From: Clarkia xantiana subsp. parviflora | Taxonomy: Eukaryota > Streptophyta > Magnoliopsida > Myrtales > Onagraceae | Direction of reading: 5' to 3' | NCBI GenBank assembly: GCA_036873135.1 | Contig: JAPTYO010000007.1 | Location: 23,232,763-23,296,762, forward strand | DNA: 64,000 nt | Shown: positions 17,182 to 44,527 of the stretch, one piece after another | Layout of the letters: each line of letters starts with the position of its first letter | Numbering within the stretch: the stretch's first letter is position 1 | Made by a program: the position numbers and the translations under genes | The notes under the pieces: model-generated | The model's database searches: none | Seen by the model: the letters and a program-made list of their open reading frames with translations, nothing else | What the model was told of the DNA's origin: nothing

Positions 17182-17908
17182 AAGCTCATTGTTCTGCTGC
17201 CTTGCTTGGTTTGTTAACTTCTTTATGTGTTTCTGCTAAATGATGACTGATATTCGTTAGCTAGAAGCTGTGTTGGAGTTGGATTCGTTAGGGTTTTCGG
17301 GTTCTAGTGTTGGACATGTTGTGGTATTAATGTTTGGTTCGTGTTAAGGTTAGGTTGAGTAGAGATGATTATAGTAGCTAGCTGAAGTGTGTAGTGTTTT
17401 TATTGACTTCTTTGGACAATTTCGTATCTATCCATGATGCCCTCTTTTTACATACTCATTGTATTTTCGTCAAATTTATCAAGTCTTTTATAAAGAAAAC
17501 TTTACCTTTTATAATTATAATAATAAAAAACAATCAACTGAACCGAACCGAACTGCAGATGGTTCGATTAAATCCAACAAATGTTGTTGGGTTCAATTCC
17601 AGCAATAGCTCAGCTAGGTCCAATCGAATCGAGTTGTTGGTGGTTTTGAATTATCAAAGAATTTTTTTTATGAAAAACTTGATAAATTTATGAAATAATT
17701 TGATTGAAATACAATGAAAAATATTTAAATTTAATCAAAAGTAACGATAAAACTGTCATTTTATAAATATTTAATCACATTGGATTAAACATAACCATTT
17801 AATTATATTCTGACAAAAAAACAAAAATAATCATTCGATAAATTGGTCCAACATAAGTAATTAAATAATCTATAAAGAAATTGCGACATAGTATTATTGT
17901 AATTCGTA

Positions 17909-17947
17909 AATCTAACATTTTTTTTTTGGCCAACAATCTAACATTTT
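17909..17947 (-). mobile_element. Micro-retroposon insertion
   Basis: 'aatctaacatttt' occurs on both sides of 'tttttttggccaac' (17921-17934). Read on the minus strand the insert is GTTGGCC followed by an A-tract, the same terminus as the LINE at 42.3 kb, with a ~13-bp target duplication. Confidence 0.6.
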
Positions 17948-18058
17948 ATTGCTTCTAACTAAATCAATAAATTCATACTTGTATTGGCCAGAAAAAGTAG
18001 TAAACAAAATCATGCTTATCGGTGTATATATTTTGAAAATAAGTAGCATGAACTATTA

Positions 18059-18064
18059 GGTATA

Positions 18065-18087
<23 letters not shown>
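18059..18087. repeat. (TA)n microsatellite
   Basis: A short TA run followed by a T-tract. No function can be assigned. Confidence 0.9.
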
Positions 18088-18095
<8 letters not shown>

Positions 18096-18346
18096 TATAT
18101 TGTTTAGAAGCTAAACTCAATAGTTATAGTTAAAGTTGATGGATGAGTGGTTTAATCGATATATTATTTTTATTTATTTATTTATGCTTCAATCGAAAAA
18201 TTGATCGGTTTGTAAGTGAAATTACATAAGGGGGAAATATTGTTTCTTATTAAGTAGATTCTTTGTCACTATGAGTATAAATAAAATATATAATAATATG
18301 TTTCAAACCAATTAATCTGCAGTTCTAGATATGTTGGATTTTTATA

Positions 18347-18352
<6 letters not shown>

Positions 18353-18390
<38 letters not shown>
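18353..18390. repeat. (TA)n microsatellite
   Basis: A TA run of about 19 repeats in AT-rich spacer. Confidence 0.9.
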
Positions 18391-18395
<5 letters not shown>

Positions 18396-18512
18396 ACATT
18401 GAACCCACCAAATTTGACCAATGGGGAGGATGTGATGGTGAGGTTAGTGAACATATAGCCCGCCATATTATTAATAATTCATTAATTTTTCCAATAATAA
18501 ACACGTGAAATA

Positions 18513-18562
18513 CCACTTGCAATAATTTTTTTTTTTTTTAATCAGTACACTTGCAATAATTT
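18513..18562 (-). mobile_element. Micro-insertion with A-tract and target duplication
   Basis: 'ccacttgcaataattt' and 'acacttgcaataattt' flank 'tttttttttttaatcagt'. On the minus strand this reads ACTGATT plus an A-tract. The duplication and A-tail are the signature of LINE-mediated retroposition, but the end sequence differs from the TTGGC class. Confidence 0.5.
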
Positions 18563-19463
18563 AGTTGTGAGAATGTTTATTTTTATGTGGTTTGATTTCA
18601 AAATTTTAGGATCGAAACCTTTTAGAACTACCTTGTGGTGACTTGATTAAACAACAGATCTCGTCCGGCCTATACCGCGTCAGACATAAAGAGGAGCGGG
18701 TAAATTGGATTTGATATATTTGCATCTTGAATATACTAGATTATTGGCGATGTTATTTTGATGTGTTAGAAAAAAACACATGATTTTATTAATTTAGTTT
18801 AACAAAAGAAAAATGTTCTTATTTTGTGATGAACATGACAAAACTCTAAACAGCTGTTGTCTGAGCATCCAATTAAAAAAGATACCACTCCACAAATGGC
18901 ACAAATACAAGGACGGGCCTTCTTGGAATTGGCCACACAATCACATGGATGTATGTGTTCGGCCAAACATTATACAATATATATAATATTAAAGGTTATA
19001 ATCGTTAACATTTTATTCTTTAATTAATTAGAAATTATTAATTTTATCATGGAATCAAGTTGTTAGAATTAGATCTAATAACTTAAATAAATGGAAATTA
19101 GGATGGGTCGTTGAAAGAATTGGATTGGGGATAAGTTTTTACAAGAATTTATAAATTATTTCGCAATAAAAATAATATATTATTATTTAGTGAATAAAAA
19201 AATAATATAATATAAATTACAAAAATATTAATCAAAATCATTTCAAACATTAAACTAAATATATAAACTAAATATTTAAGTTCAACAAAAAAAAGCACTA
19301 AATAACCTTTAATTAGTTCAAAATTAAATCTTATAACTATTAATAATTATCTATAGTATCATCATCAACTCTATCCAAGTATCCCTCAACTCCAAAATTA
19401 TAATACTCCGCAATATATGGGTTTTCGTCTAAAATCAATTCCAAGTCAGCTTAGCTATTCCTT

Positions 19464-19512
19464 TAATGAGGAAGAAGTTTTTTTTTTTTTTTTTTTTGCC
19501 AATAATGAGGAA
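19464..19512 (-). mobile_element. Micro-retroposon insertion
   Basis: 'taatgaggaa' is repeated on both sides of a ~20-T tract ending 'gcc' (19474-19502). Minus-strand reading: GGC plus a long A-tract. It has the same tail type as 6652-6700 and 17909-17947. Confidence 0.55.
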
Positions 19513-20111
19513 TAATTAAGAAAATATAATCTGACATTTGATGTTCGATTTATTCATTAAACTTTATATTTATTTATTATCATTATATTTTGCCGACTAT
19601 GGTATAAATAGGTGGAAATCAATGGTTTAATTGGCCTAAAAATTGTAATTAGTAGGTAAATAATTAAAATAACAAACTATTTTAGAAAAAAATCTTGCTA
19701 GAATTGTTAGGATCCCGATCATAATGATATCCTACTATGAACGCCACTGATAAAGATCCTAAGAGTAACATAAATCGATTTGTCTTCCTAAAATTTTAAG
19801 ATCGAACGATTCTACAATTTAGATCGCGAAATTTAGATCGCGATCCTTACCGTCTTGCATGTAATAGAACACTTTTTTTTTAATATTTAGCACTTTAATC
19901 TCTACACGTTAATTTAGTTGTTTGAGAATCTAATCCTAAAAGATACCACTGCTCGTATACAAGGATTTGGAATCGGGCACATCCCCCAATCACATAAAAT
20001 ATAGGACACTTAATTACATGTATAAAATGGTTTAATGCTAGATTTCTTATTAAAAAAGATTTCTTATTCTTGTCGAGATTAATTGAAAAATATTTATACC
20101 CTACATTTTAT

Positions 20112-20845
20112 CAGTTAAAAACTGACTTTGTTATATGTTTGACAAAATTTGGTTTTTGATATCATATATATATATATATTTTTTTGTAGACTTTTGGTGT
20201 CATAAGTTTGCGTCTTGTCGAATTTTGGTGCATCCATTAAGCTTGACCGTTAAGTACTCATGTGCAAATTATGTAGCTTTCCCCTAAGTTCATTATTGTT
20301 TAATTAAATTCTTAATGTTTTCTCCGGTCAACCAATCTTCTTCCGGCCACAGCACAAGACCGCCGACCACCGCACAAGACTGCCGCACCTTCGAAGTCCA
20401 TCGATGACCACCAATTGAGGCCGGACGTCTCTGGTTGGATCCGTCCGGCCCCGATTGGGCCACCGAGAGCCCAGATCGGAGCCACAGAGCCTGGGTCCCT
20501 TGGTGGTCTAATCGGGCCGGACAACTCCAATCTGAATCGTCCGACCTAGAATGGTGGCCACCGGTGGACTTGGATGGTGGCCGACGGCCTTGTGCGGTGG
20601 GTGGCAGAGCGGTGGCCGGAAGATTTTGGGCGCTACCCGAAAAAAGATTGGCAACCAGATAAAATTTAGGGACTAAATTGAACAAAAATACAATTTAAGA
20701 AAAAGTTACTTGATTTGCGCATGAGTACTTAATGGTCAAACTTAACGATCAACTAACGGATGCACTAAAAGTTTACAAAACGCAAACGTATAACACCGAA
20801 AGCCAACTTTAATCAAACATATAACACCAAAAGATACTTTAACCT
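20112..20845. mobile_element. Foldback element with long terminal inverted repeats and a GC-rich core
   Basis: The ends are ~150-bp imperfect inverted repeats. Left 'gttatatgtttgacaaaatt', 'gtttgcgtcttgtcgaattt', 'tggtgcatcca' and 'gaccgttaagtactcatgtg' are answered on the minus strand from the right by 'gttatatgtttgattaaagt', 'gtttgcgttttgtaaacttt', 'tagtgcatccg' and 'gaccattaagtactcatgcg'. The core (about 20318-20640) is strikingly GC-rich and open in several frames, with repeated Trp/Gly/Pro-type codons but no recognisable domain. It resembles a Mutator-like MITE carrying captured DNA. No target duplication was confirmed. Confidence 0.6.
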
Positions 20846-20946
20846 TAAATGTAAAGTAAATATGTTACATGTGTTGTCGTCTGGCTAACTCGTAAAACAC
20901 CCGCGAGAAAAAATAACAAAAGAATGTCAGCCATACCAATAAGCAA

Positions 20947-20967
20947 ATATATATATATATATATATA
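20947..20967 (+). repeat. (TA)n tract just upstream of D27, possible TATA region
   Basis: A TA run ~45-60 bp before the D27 start codon, in the position expected for a core promoter. Whether it acts as the TATA element is inference. Confidence 0.4.
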
Positions 20968-21008
20968 AGCTAGTTTCATTTGTACTACACTACACATACT
21001 GTTAAGCA

Positions 21009-23820
21009 ATGGAGGCAACAATGGGAGCAACAAGGCTCCATCATCTTTTCCAAGGCAACACCACCACAGAAATCAGCAGCCATCATCGGAATCTCCGAAA
21101 ATGTTATGCAATCCCAACCGTCAATAACGGAATCGTCTCCGAACAATCAACGGTGGAGAAGACGAAGAAGATATTAATATTATCGGATAAAACAGTTTAT
21201 CATGATAACTGGTTTGATGAAGCCGCGGCCAACCACCTGTCACGCAGCGTTGAAGCCGCGTCGGGGATAATAATAACAACAAGTAAAAGGAATAATGGGG
21301 GATACGAGGGGTTGATGGAGGTGGTCGGAGCAGTGTACCGGAACTTCGATACCCTCCGACAACGACAGCTTGTTATGGAAGCTCTTGATAAAGCTGTCCC
21401 CAGATTCATCCTTCATTTCGTAAGCCTCTCTCTACCTTCCATTTTAATAATTTTATTATTATTTATAATAATTAAAAATGAAATCGAATTTATTTAAATT
21501 GTATTTCTTAGTTGTGAAAATGAACCAGATTTTAAGACACATAAAACATACATGTTTCTTACATATATAGATCATACTGTGTCTGATCTAACGACTTAAA
21601 ATGACGTTTAAATAAATTTGATTTCAATTTAATCAAACCCTAATTTTAATATTTAAATTATAATTATGTTTAATCATGTTAGTTAATGACACAACGTATA
21701 ATCGAGAACTTTAAAGTTTAATGAATTCTGGTATTTCTGCTTTAGATACATTTTATTTTTCTGTCATTGACGATTCTGAGCTTTAAGACGCTCCTAAATT
21801 CATTAAATACGCTCCTAAATTCATTAAATAACAATCATTTTTATCATTTATATGTATGTTGATATATCTGTTTATTTTTATCTACCATAATATTATCTAA
21901 ATTTGAATATTGTAATTAAATGTTCATTTTTTTATTACTCTAATTTATGATCTTATTTTTATATGAAAGTAGAGGTAAAGAGTATTCCAATACCATATGA
22001 TATCCCGGCAAAAAAAAAAACCATGTAATGTGATATATTTCTAGTAGTATGAGGAAAGATTGAGAGTTTACTTATATAGAACTTTCTTTATTTTTAGTAT
22101 AATCGTTTAAAATTTACTATGCAAAGCGCGAATCAGTATCTATCTATGTGTTTACATTTAAGCATATAAACACTTACAAGTTACAATGCTATATTTATAT
22201 TGTTGCATACACTTAGTCTTAATTAAGTTAGTTTAATTTGACATATACATTATTGTTATTGCATAACAAGCTTTCGTCTTATTATATATTTATTATTATT
22301 AATTAATAATATAATGATGATTCGAGATAATTTGAGATGGGATTGATAATATTATTAAGTTAATTATTAAAATAGATAAGGATGGTGATGCCGCAGTCGC
22401 AGTTTGCAAGAGAATATTTCGCGGCCTTCACTGCGATTTTCTTCGTCTGGTTGGTCGGAGATTGCGAGGTAATTATTATATTTACAACCTTAATAATTAA
22501 TTATCATCTTATTAATTAGCAATTCATTTCGAGATCATCCAATCATATATATGATCGATATTCAAACTATCTCGTGTATCTTCTAAATAATAATGCTCGT
22601 TAATTATTCAGGTGAAGGAATCTGAATTCAATGGAAGAAGAGAAAAGAATGTGGTTCATATCAAGAAATGCAGGTACGTATTAATCAGGACAAAGTCATT
22701 TATTTTTCTCTTGTAAGATAAGAATTAAACTAACAAATGATAATAATTAACAAAAATAATAGTATTTTGGTACAACATATTTAGGTCATACTATTATTTA
22801 TTTATTTTCATAGTTTTGGTGCAACATGTTTTGAATTTTTTTTATTATAAAAATGATGACTTAGCCTTCACATTGTTTTTTTCCAACACCCTCCCCTTAT
22901 TAATATGAATAAAAATAGACAATTTTGTAAATGTAAAATAAATTTTGAAGAAAATTTGAACTTTTTTATATCAAAATTAGAGAATACTTTTAATATTTTT
23001 ATCTTTCAGTAAATGTCATTTAAAATTTAATCAAAGTATAATTAAAAAAAATGGATAAATATACTTTAAACAAGGAAAAAAAATCTATATTTTACAAAAA
23101 AAAGTAGAAATATATTACAGAAGTAAATTTTTTAATCATTTTGTTATGATTTGTAACAGATTCTTAGAAGAGTCAAGTTGTGTAGGGATGTGCCTTAATC
23201 TGTGCAAGGTACCCAGTCAAGTTTTCGTCAAGGAAACCCTTGGAATGCCTCTCAACATGGTGCCCAGTAAGTATATCTCTCTCTCTATATAATTAAGGGT
23301 TTAGTAGTTAAAAACAATACTAGTTTTTCGTTTGATTTTGAATTAAAATTGGTGTTTTTACTCTTTAAGCAACAAATATAATATGCTTTCCACTTTTTCA
23401 AAGTATCAGTCTTTAAAAAAATTTATTCTTAATTTTGTTGGGTCAATTTAAGAGTATCAATTAACCGAAAGGACCGATGTTTGTTGATAAGCAAGATTCA
23501 GCAATATTGTATCAGCTAATCAATTGTTTCATGATCTTGAACTTGATGGATATTTTAAAATGGAAATGATGTGCAGATTTTGAGGATATGAGTTGCGAGA
23601 TGGTGTTTGGTGAAGAACCTTTAGCTCCGGCGGATGATCCACTATTTAAGCAGCCTTGCTATAATCTATGTACGTAAGCCTTTGATTTAATCATCTGTTT
23701 CATTTGGATAAGTATAATTAAGGATCGTATTAAGAGAGGCTAATTAAAAAATTTACCTTCTGATATATATATACAGGCAATGCAAAACGAAAACATTCGG
23801 CCAATTGCGCAAGCGAGTGA
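21009..23820 (+). CDS. D27: Beta-carotene isomerase D27, chloroplastic, 6 exons
   Basis: D27 is an iron-containing plastid enzyme that isomerises all-trans to 9-cis-beta-carotene, the first committed step towards strigolactones. Exons: 21009-21419, 22376-22468, 22612-22673, 23160-23266, 23577-23669, 23777-23820; 269 residues. The N-terminal ~55 residues form a transit-type region. [20 protein letters not shown] and [15 protein letters not shown] open the conserved part. [15 protein letters not shown], the stretch [18 protein letters not shown], the Cys cluster [31 protein letters not shown] and DDPLFKQPC follow, ending in a second Cys pair and SE. The last coding exon is only 44 nt; the donor inside 'ctatgtacgt' was chosen because it keeps the family's C-terminal KRKH...NC pattern. 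D27 and SPI are convergent neighbours. Confidence 0.93.
21788..21829. repeat. Exact 21-bp tandem duplication in D27 intron 1
   Basis: The unit 'acgctcctaaattcattaaa' plus 't' occurs twice back to back with no mismatch. Probably replication slippage. Confidence 0.95.
21991..22037 (+). mobile_element. Possible micro-retroposon insertion in D27 intron 1
   Basis: 'taccatatgatat' precedes 'cccggcaaaaaaaaaa', and 'accatgtaatgtgatat' follows. The GGC plus A-tract end matches the other micro-insertions, but the putative duplication is imperfect. Confidence 0.35.
23305..23475 (+). repeat. Family A MITE-like repeat, truncated, in D27 intron 4
   Basis: 'attaaaattggtgttttt', 'taagcaacaaatataatatg' and 'ctttccactttttcaaagta' follow the order of the left half of the 4514-4918 copy. 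The right half is missing. Confidence 0.5.
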
Positions 23821-23857
23821 AGAAGAATGTCACGCATTTGGTTCCGCCCAGAACGTT

Positions 23858-24085
23858 GTATACACCAGGTGGACGAATATGCTCCCCCGGAAAAAAAAAA
23901 TGAATTTTCAATGAGCCATTTCTAATATTCTATATCATTCAGTGTACACCTGGCGCACCCAAAAAATTGTGATCTCTATCTTTGTAAAATGTTATGTATC
24001 GAGTCTTTAGTTCTGCGACAATGTTTCGTACACCGGGTACACAAGCCTGTACACCAGGCGCACCCAGTGTTCGGTGTACTTCATT
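23858..24085. repeat. Repeat with recurrent TGTACACC-GG-GCACCCA motif downstream of D27
   Basis: The motif occurs as 'gtatacaccaggtggac', 'tgtacacctggcgcaccca', 'cgtacaccgggtacac', 'tgtacaccaggcgcaccca' and inverted in 'gttcggtgtac'. It may be a small MITE ending near 23855 and 24085, since outer copies are in opposite orientation. The class is unknown. It probably overlaps the D27 3' flank. Confidence 0.45.
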
Positions 24086-24214
24086 AATCTATTAATATTA
24101 TTCATGGTATTTTAAAGTTAAATATTATGAAGGCCCATCTAAATGTCTCAATAAATAAGTATATTAAACAGCTATATAAATTATTATTTTGTATACAAGA
24201 TTGCTTCTATAATT

Positions 24215-24320
24215 TCGAGCCAATAGCGTTAAGGTTAACGTCATCTTAAGGAGGCGTCTCCAGCGGAATTCGAACTCGGTTCGCTTCTGAGAACATAATT
24301 GACTTTGCCAGTTGGTCCAA
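24215..24320 (-). mobile_element. Possible tRNA-derived SINE fragment
   Basis: The minus strand reads 'ggaccaactggcaaagtc' followed ~25 nt later by 'gagttcgaattccgctgg'. The latter resembles a tRNA-type box B (GGTTCGANTCC) and the former a degenerate box A. A related stretch with 'agcggaattt' and 'ggttcgattc' lies at 48.3 kb. No A-tail or target duplication was established. Confidence 0.3.
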
Positions 24321-24601
24321 TCAACATTGGATAATTAAGTATATATAATCTCCTATAAATACTTTTTATTTTAGTTTGCCAAAAAATAAATTTTGTTTAT
24401 TAAATATTTGATAATTAATATATGCAAACATTTATATCATTTCTCAGACAACTCATAATAAAGTGCAGTCATAATAATTCTAGCTAACTGTTTTTTCTTA
24501 CTAATTGGTTATTATATCTATTTTTCTTACTTTTTCTAAAAGCCATTATTTGTTATATACATATACTATATACCATAAAAATGCAAAAGATGGAGAACTG
24601 T

Positions 24602-24655
24602 AAATGAGATCTTTAAAGGATTTTTTTTTGGCCAAAAAATGAGATCTTAGAGGAT
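24602..24655 (-). mobile_element. Micro-retroposon insertion
   Basis: 'aaatgagatctttaaaggat' before and 'aaatgagatcttagaggatt' after flank 'ttttttttggcca' (24622-24636). Minus-strand reading is TGGCC plus an A-tract. The ~19-bp duplication is the clearest of this class in the window. Confidence 0.65.
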
Positions 24656-25239
24656 TAATATGTATGAAGAAAAAGAGATGGGAACATAACAGGAGACGGA
24701 TTAAGACGGATGTGTTATTTTCATATTTGGGTTTCAAAAAAATCGTTATTTGAGTGAAAATTCCAAATATTGGGGAAAACAACAGAAGCTTAACCTGAAT
24801 ATCACTTTCTTGAAGCCCAAGTAACAACAGAAGCTTAATTTCACAATTACAACCATTCAGAATGTCATTCCTTTGCTGCATCATTTTTGTCAAATCAATC
24901 AAAGAATCCTTCATATACAACAAACAAACATCGTACCCGGGCAAAATGGCGCGTTAGTGAAGCTCTTCTTCAATCTATTTACATTGCAAAATTTCTTCGT
25001 GTTACCTTCAAAATTCGTATACAACATACCCGGTATCACTGTAGAGATCTTCCAATGCCTTCTTCTCAAACAGTCATCAAGAAGCAGAGGTCTTTCACTA
25101 GTCGGGATCGCCTCTACTGCCCTCGGCTTGAATCAATCTATGGACACAGATCAATTCTTTTATATACCATAACAAACCCGAATGAGGGTAGCAGAAAGGC
25201 AGAATCAAGAGCTACAAAGCAGCTCCATATCTAAGCTAA

Positions 25240-40834
<15,595 letters not shown>

Positions 40835-42324
40835 CGTGATTGAACGCCTCTCAGTCACCAGCAGCACCGCAGCACGTCTCCCCTCCCTCCTTTCTCATCC
40901 GCCTACGCCCCCAACCAGATCTCCACACTCAAATCTCAACACGAAAACCAGAATGTGGATGAATGGCGGATCAGCTTGGATAAGGATCACGAGAATCGGG
41001 ATCCGCCTATAGTGATGATGCTACTGAGCTAAAAGAACAGCTCTGAGCATCCATCCAAATCGAAGAATGTCATCTTCGTAGCTGAGGTGAGGAATCAGGG
41101 CATATAACGAACATGGAACGAATGTAGAAGAAGGAATTCAGAGCTCCATTGTTGTTCTCTCTCCTCTCTCTTCTGGTTAACTCTGTAATTTTTTTTGGAG
41201 GACGACCTCACCTCTCCGCGCCTTCACTTTCTTGAAATCTATTTTTCTCCCTCAACTTATGTCTTGATTACTTGCATCCTAAGTTTTCTAAACCTGAGCA
41301 AATGCACCCTCACCATTTCATTAGTTTCACTCATGATACGTAATTTAATTCTAAATATCTTTTTACCCTCGAAAGTCGAAACATGATTTTTTTTAAAAGC
41401 ACTGTAGAAAGATACTTTAATATGGTGAAGTGGGGATCCGTACATAACCCCTATTAAAAGTTAGTTTAAATATCGTTTACATCTTGTCTTGAGAATAGAA
41501 TTATTCATCTCCAAAAATATTCATTGTTAAGCTTTATTAAAAAAAAAAAGTATCAATTTTACTTTAGGACTCAAATTAAGAACGATCATTATTATCATGA
41601 ATATTTTTATTTTCAAGTATATAACCACCTATGGTCGTTGAGTTAATAAAATACTGAACTACTCCATATTACATAATTTAAATACCAAAAAATAATAATT
41701 AATATATATATAATAAAATGAGAGCGTCTCTTTCTTATCTATATAAGCATTGACATTATTATAAAATAAAATAAGAAAGCATTGACATTTATTTATTTTT
41801 ACCCTTTACTACAACGAGCGCACTACGTACCAATACACACACATTCTCCTTAACTTTTTTTTTCCCCTCACTCATGTATTATGTAACATGGTGTGTAGAA
41901 AGAATTTAACGGTATTGATGGTATTCTCCCGGAGAGCCACAATAATTATGAAAAAGAATTGCTCTTATATATGAAGAAAAAGGTTATTGATTTAAGCAAT
42001 GGTGAGCGAAACATTATTATGGATTCAGTCTTCTGTCTCAATCTTCCGTCATATATTGTGCATCTTCATTAAGATTTTAATACGTAATTTTAAATTTAAT
42101 ATTTTGGTGTTCACCAATCTCAATTAAATTTTAAAAAAAAATCACAAAATTAATTACACATAACACGTATCAAAATCTTCACAATAAGACACGATCTGTA
42201 ACATAAAAATTGAAGTAAGAGATCTGCATTCAGACATCATTATTTAGCAAAAATAAAGGCGATAGAGAAACTATATCGGTGGTCCATTTTCTTCAAACCG
42301 ACAAGTTTGACTTATCTCACAATA
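40835..42324. other. SPI 5' UTR/promoter and spacer
   Basis: The first ~350 bases are GA-rich on the minus strand and are probably the SPI leader. The rest is AT-rich spacer with no recognisable gene or element. Confidence 0.45.
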
Positions 42325-42895
42325 ACAATATGATAATGATATATGATTTTTTTTTATTTTTTTTTGCCAACAAATAAACTTCTTTATTCAAGAAAACAAC
42401 CAACAAAAGAGTCAAGGCGGATTACACAAACGATCATTCTGAAGTAAAGTAATAAGAGAGGGCGGAGGTTCAAGCACCCAATTATCTAAACACGGCCTCT
42501 TTCTAGCTTGGATTGCAATCCAATTAGCCACTTCATTAGCTTTTCGAGGAACCACACTCCATTGCACTAACGGAATTTCCTCCTTCAATTTGCATATATT
42601 CTCAACAAGAGTCTTGGTTCGCCAGCTGCATGCCCATCCCGGTTTGGAAATTGATTCAATAGCCTCCTTCGAGTCCGACTCCACAATAACATGGCCCCAC
42701 CCTTCTTGTACTGCGAGCTTTAGAGCTTCATGGATGGCGAGAACTTCCAAAGTGGGTGCACCCTGTCTGGAGGATGATCGATTGATTCCACCTTTTACAT
42801 GACCATGGTTGTCTCTAGCCACTTCTCCAATTCCACCAGTTTTCTTTTGCTCTTCCCAGGATGTATCACAATATGATCGATTGATATATGGTTTT
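42325..42895 (-). mobile_element. 5'-truncated LINE with RNase H domain fragment
   Basis: The minus strand encodes a C-terminal RNase H-like domain of the plant LINE type: GGIGEVARDNHGHV near its start, EVLAIHEALKLAVQEGW, VIVESDSKEAIESI and a tail ending LCNPP before the stop at 42412. A 3' UTR of ~45 nt then ends 'gtttatttgttggc' plus an A-tract (near 42345). Flanking 'acaatatgat...gatatatg' occurs at both 42325-42347 and 42868-42891 as an imperfect ~24-bp target duplication, so the whole insert is ~520 bp. The body upstream of RNase H is absent, the normal outcome of truncated reverse transcription. Confidence 0.75.
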
Positions 42896-43612
42896 TTTAT
42901 TGTCAATAACAAAACATGCGTTTTAATTAAATATATTATAAATTCAAATATATGGGTAAAGTTAAGTATTTACACTCTTATACTTATTTTATATACTTCT
43001 GATCACCTAATCTGTTTTTAGATTAGTCAATACATAATGGACTTCACCCTTCACCCCACTTCAATGAGATGTTTTTCAACATTTTTTTTAAAGCGAAACC
43101 TCAGAACTAGAACATGTGCGCTTTTATATAATGTCAACAATAAAATCGTGTCTTAATTAATTGTCATATAAGGCCAAATTTATAAATAAAGACATTCGAC
43201 ACACTCTAGCTAATACATATTTTAACAGTTATATATATATATATATATATAAGATAATGTTGCTTTTTCCATTCTCTTTTACTTCGTTCAGTCATAAATC
43301 AGATCTCATAATTTCATACAAGATCCACTTATATATAGCTAGGGTTTCAATTCTCCCTTGTCCCCAAAAGAAAATAATAATGTCAACCATTTAAATCAAC
43401 ATCTGGTACCATGCATCCATCAACACACAAGCAACTTAACAGATTCAGCAGGTTCTTAATTAACACTGGTGTCCATATAAAAGAAACCATATAATAGTTT
43501 TGTCTCCTCACCCAAAAGAGAAAGGACCAAACATTTTAACTGTAAAATATAAAGGATAATGTTTGCTAGCTAACTAGCTAAGGGTCTGTTTGGCTGAAAT
43601 ATAAATGGCACA
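42896..43612. other. Spacer and IDD 3' flank
   Basis: AT-rich, with a TA run at 43229-43251. The last ~200 bases before the stop codon are probably IDD 3' UTR. Nothing else was recognised. Confidence 0.45.
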
Positions 43613-44488
43613 TCACTCCCACAATTTAAAAGCTGCTGCATACTGGTTGTAATCACCAACCCCTCCATTCCCAGTGGTCGGTCCGGATGGCCTCACGAAC
43701 TCACCGCCATGATCGATAGGGTTTCGAGGCTCCATGTTCCCCCTGGTGCAGTTTAGCAGACCTTCCATGTTCATGCTAAGTTGAGCATATTCTCCTGCAT
43801 TTTGATTGTTGTTGCTAGATTCTCCTCTGAGAGTCAAAAAGTCTCTGGTTAGACTTGAAACCCCTTCATTCTGCATGAACACTGGTCCCATATGATCCAT
43901 CTGACCGAAAATGACCGATTCGAGCTGTCCATTGGGTGTGAGGTTTGCAGTTGGTGGTGGATAGGATAAGGGCAGGTTTTGGAGGCTGTTAAGGGATGGG
44001 TTAGGGTCTTGGACTGGTGACATAGGGTTAGGGTTTCGATTAGGGTTTTGCGAGGTGGAAGAACAAGGGTATTGAAAAAAATGAGATTCAGGGTTGATGG
44101 GTGGTGTTGGTGGAATAGCTTGTTCCTAGTATTTTTCAAAAGATTGAAAATAGAAAATGTTCATTAGATATATAATAAGTAGTTAGTGAATGAAAGTAAT
44201 TAAATAATTAATGATTCATTAGGAGGAACTCATCCAATAATCTACCATATGTAGAAATTAAGTACTAATTAACTTGTTTTTTCATTGTTGCAATCAAGTA
44301 ATTAGCTTTTGTTACTAAGGGCAAAAAAAATTAACAAAAAACTTGTTAATTTACTAGATTGCAATCATAATTTTTATTTTTTTATTAAAAAAAAAAATTA
44401 CAAAGATTTATAGAGTACCAAATTTGTGAAACTTCTTTCCTAGTGTACTTGAGATATTTCAATCCCTTTTCTAGAAGACATGTTCGGG

Positions 44489-44527
<39 letters not shown>

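Larger units (their letters stand above)
17182..20111. other. Intergenic spacer
   Basis: H2A.Z 3' UTR (to about 17.45 kb) is followed by very AT-rich DNA. It contains TA runs at 18059-18087 and 18353-18390 and three micro-insertions listed separately. No gene was recognised. Confidence 0.5.

Noticed and set aside
20293..20685. Overlapping open frames on both strands in the GC-rich island.
   Set aside because: Openness in several frames follows from high GC content. There is no domain, start context or splice logic, and the block lies between inverted repeats of a transposon.
23777..23880. Alternative D27 last-exon frame reading on past 23820.
   Set aside because: A donor two bases later than used would keep a longer frame but loses the conserved KRKH...NC ending of D27 proteins.
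24215..24320. A tRNA gene, suggested by a box B-like GTTCGAATTCC.
   Set aside because: No cloverleaf could be drawn: no acceptor stem or anticodon loop at the required spacing. Kept only as a weak SINE candidate.
24546..25234. Open frames on both strands in the D27/SPI spacer.
   Set aside because: They overlap the expected SPI 3' UTR and one contains a micro-retroposon insertion. No recognisable product.
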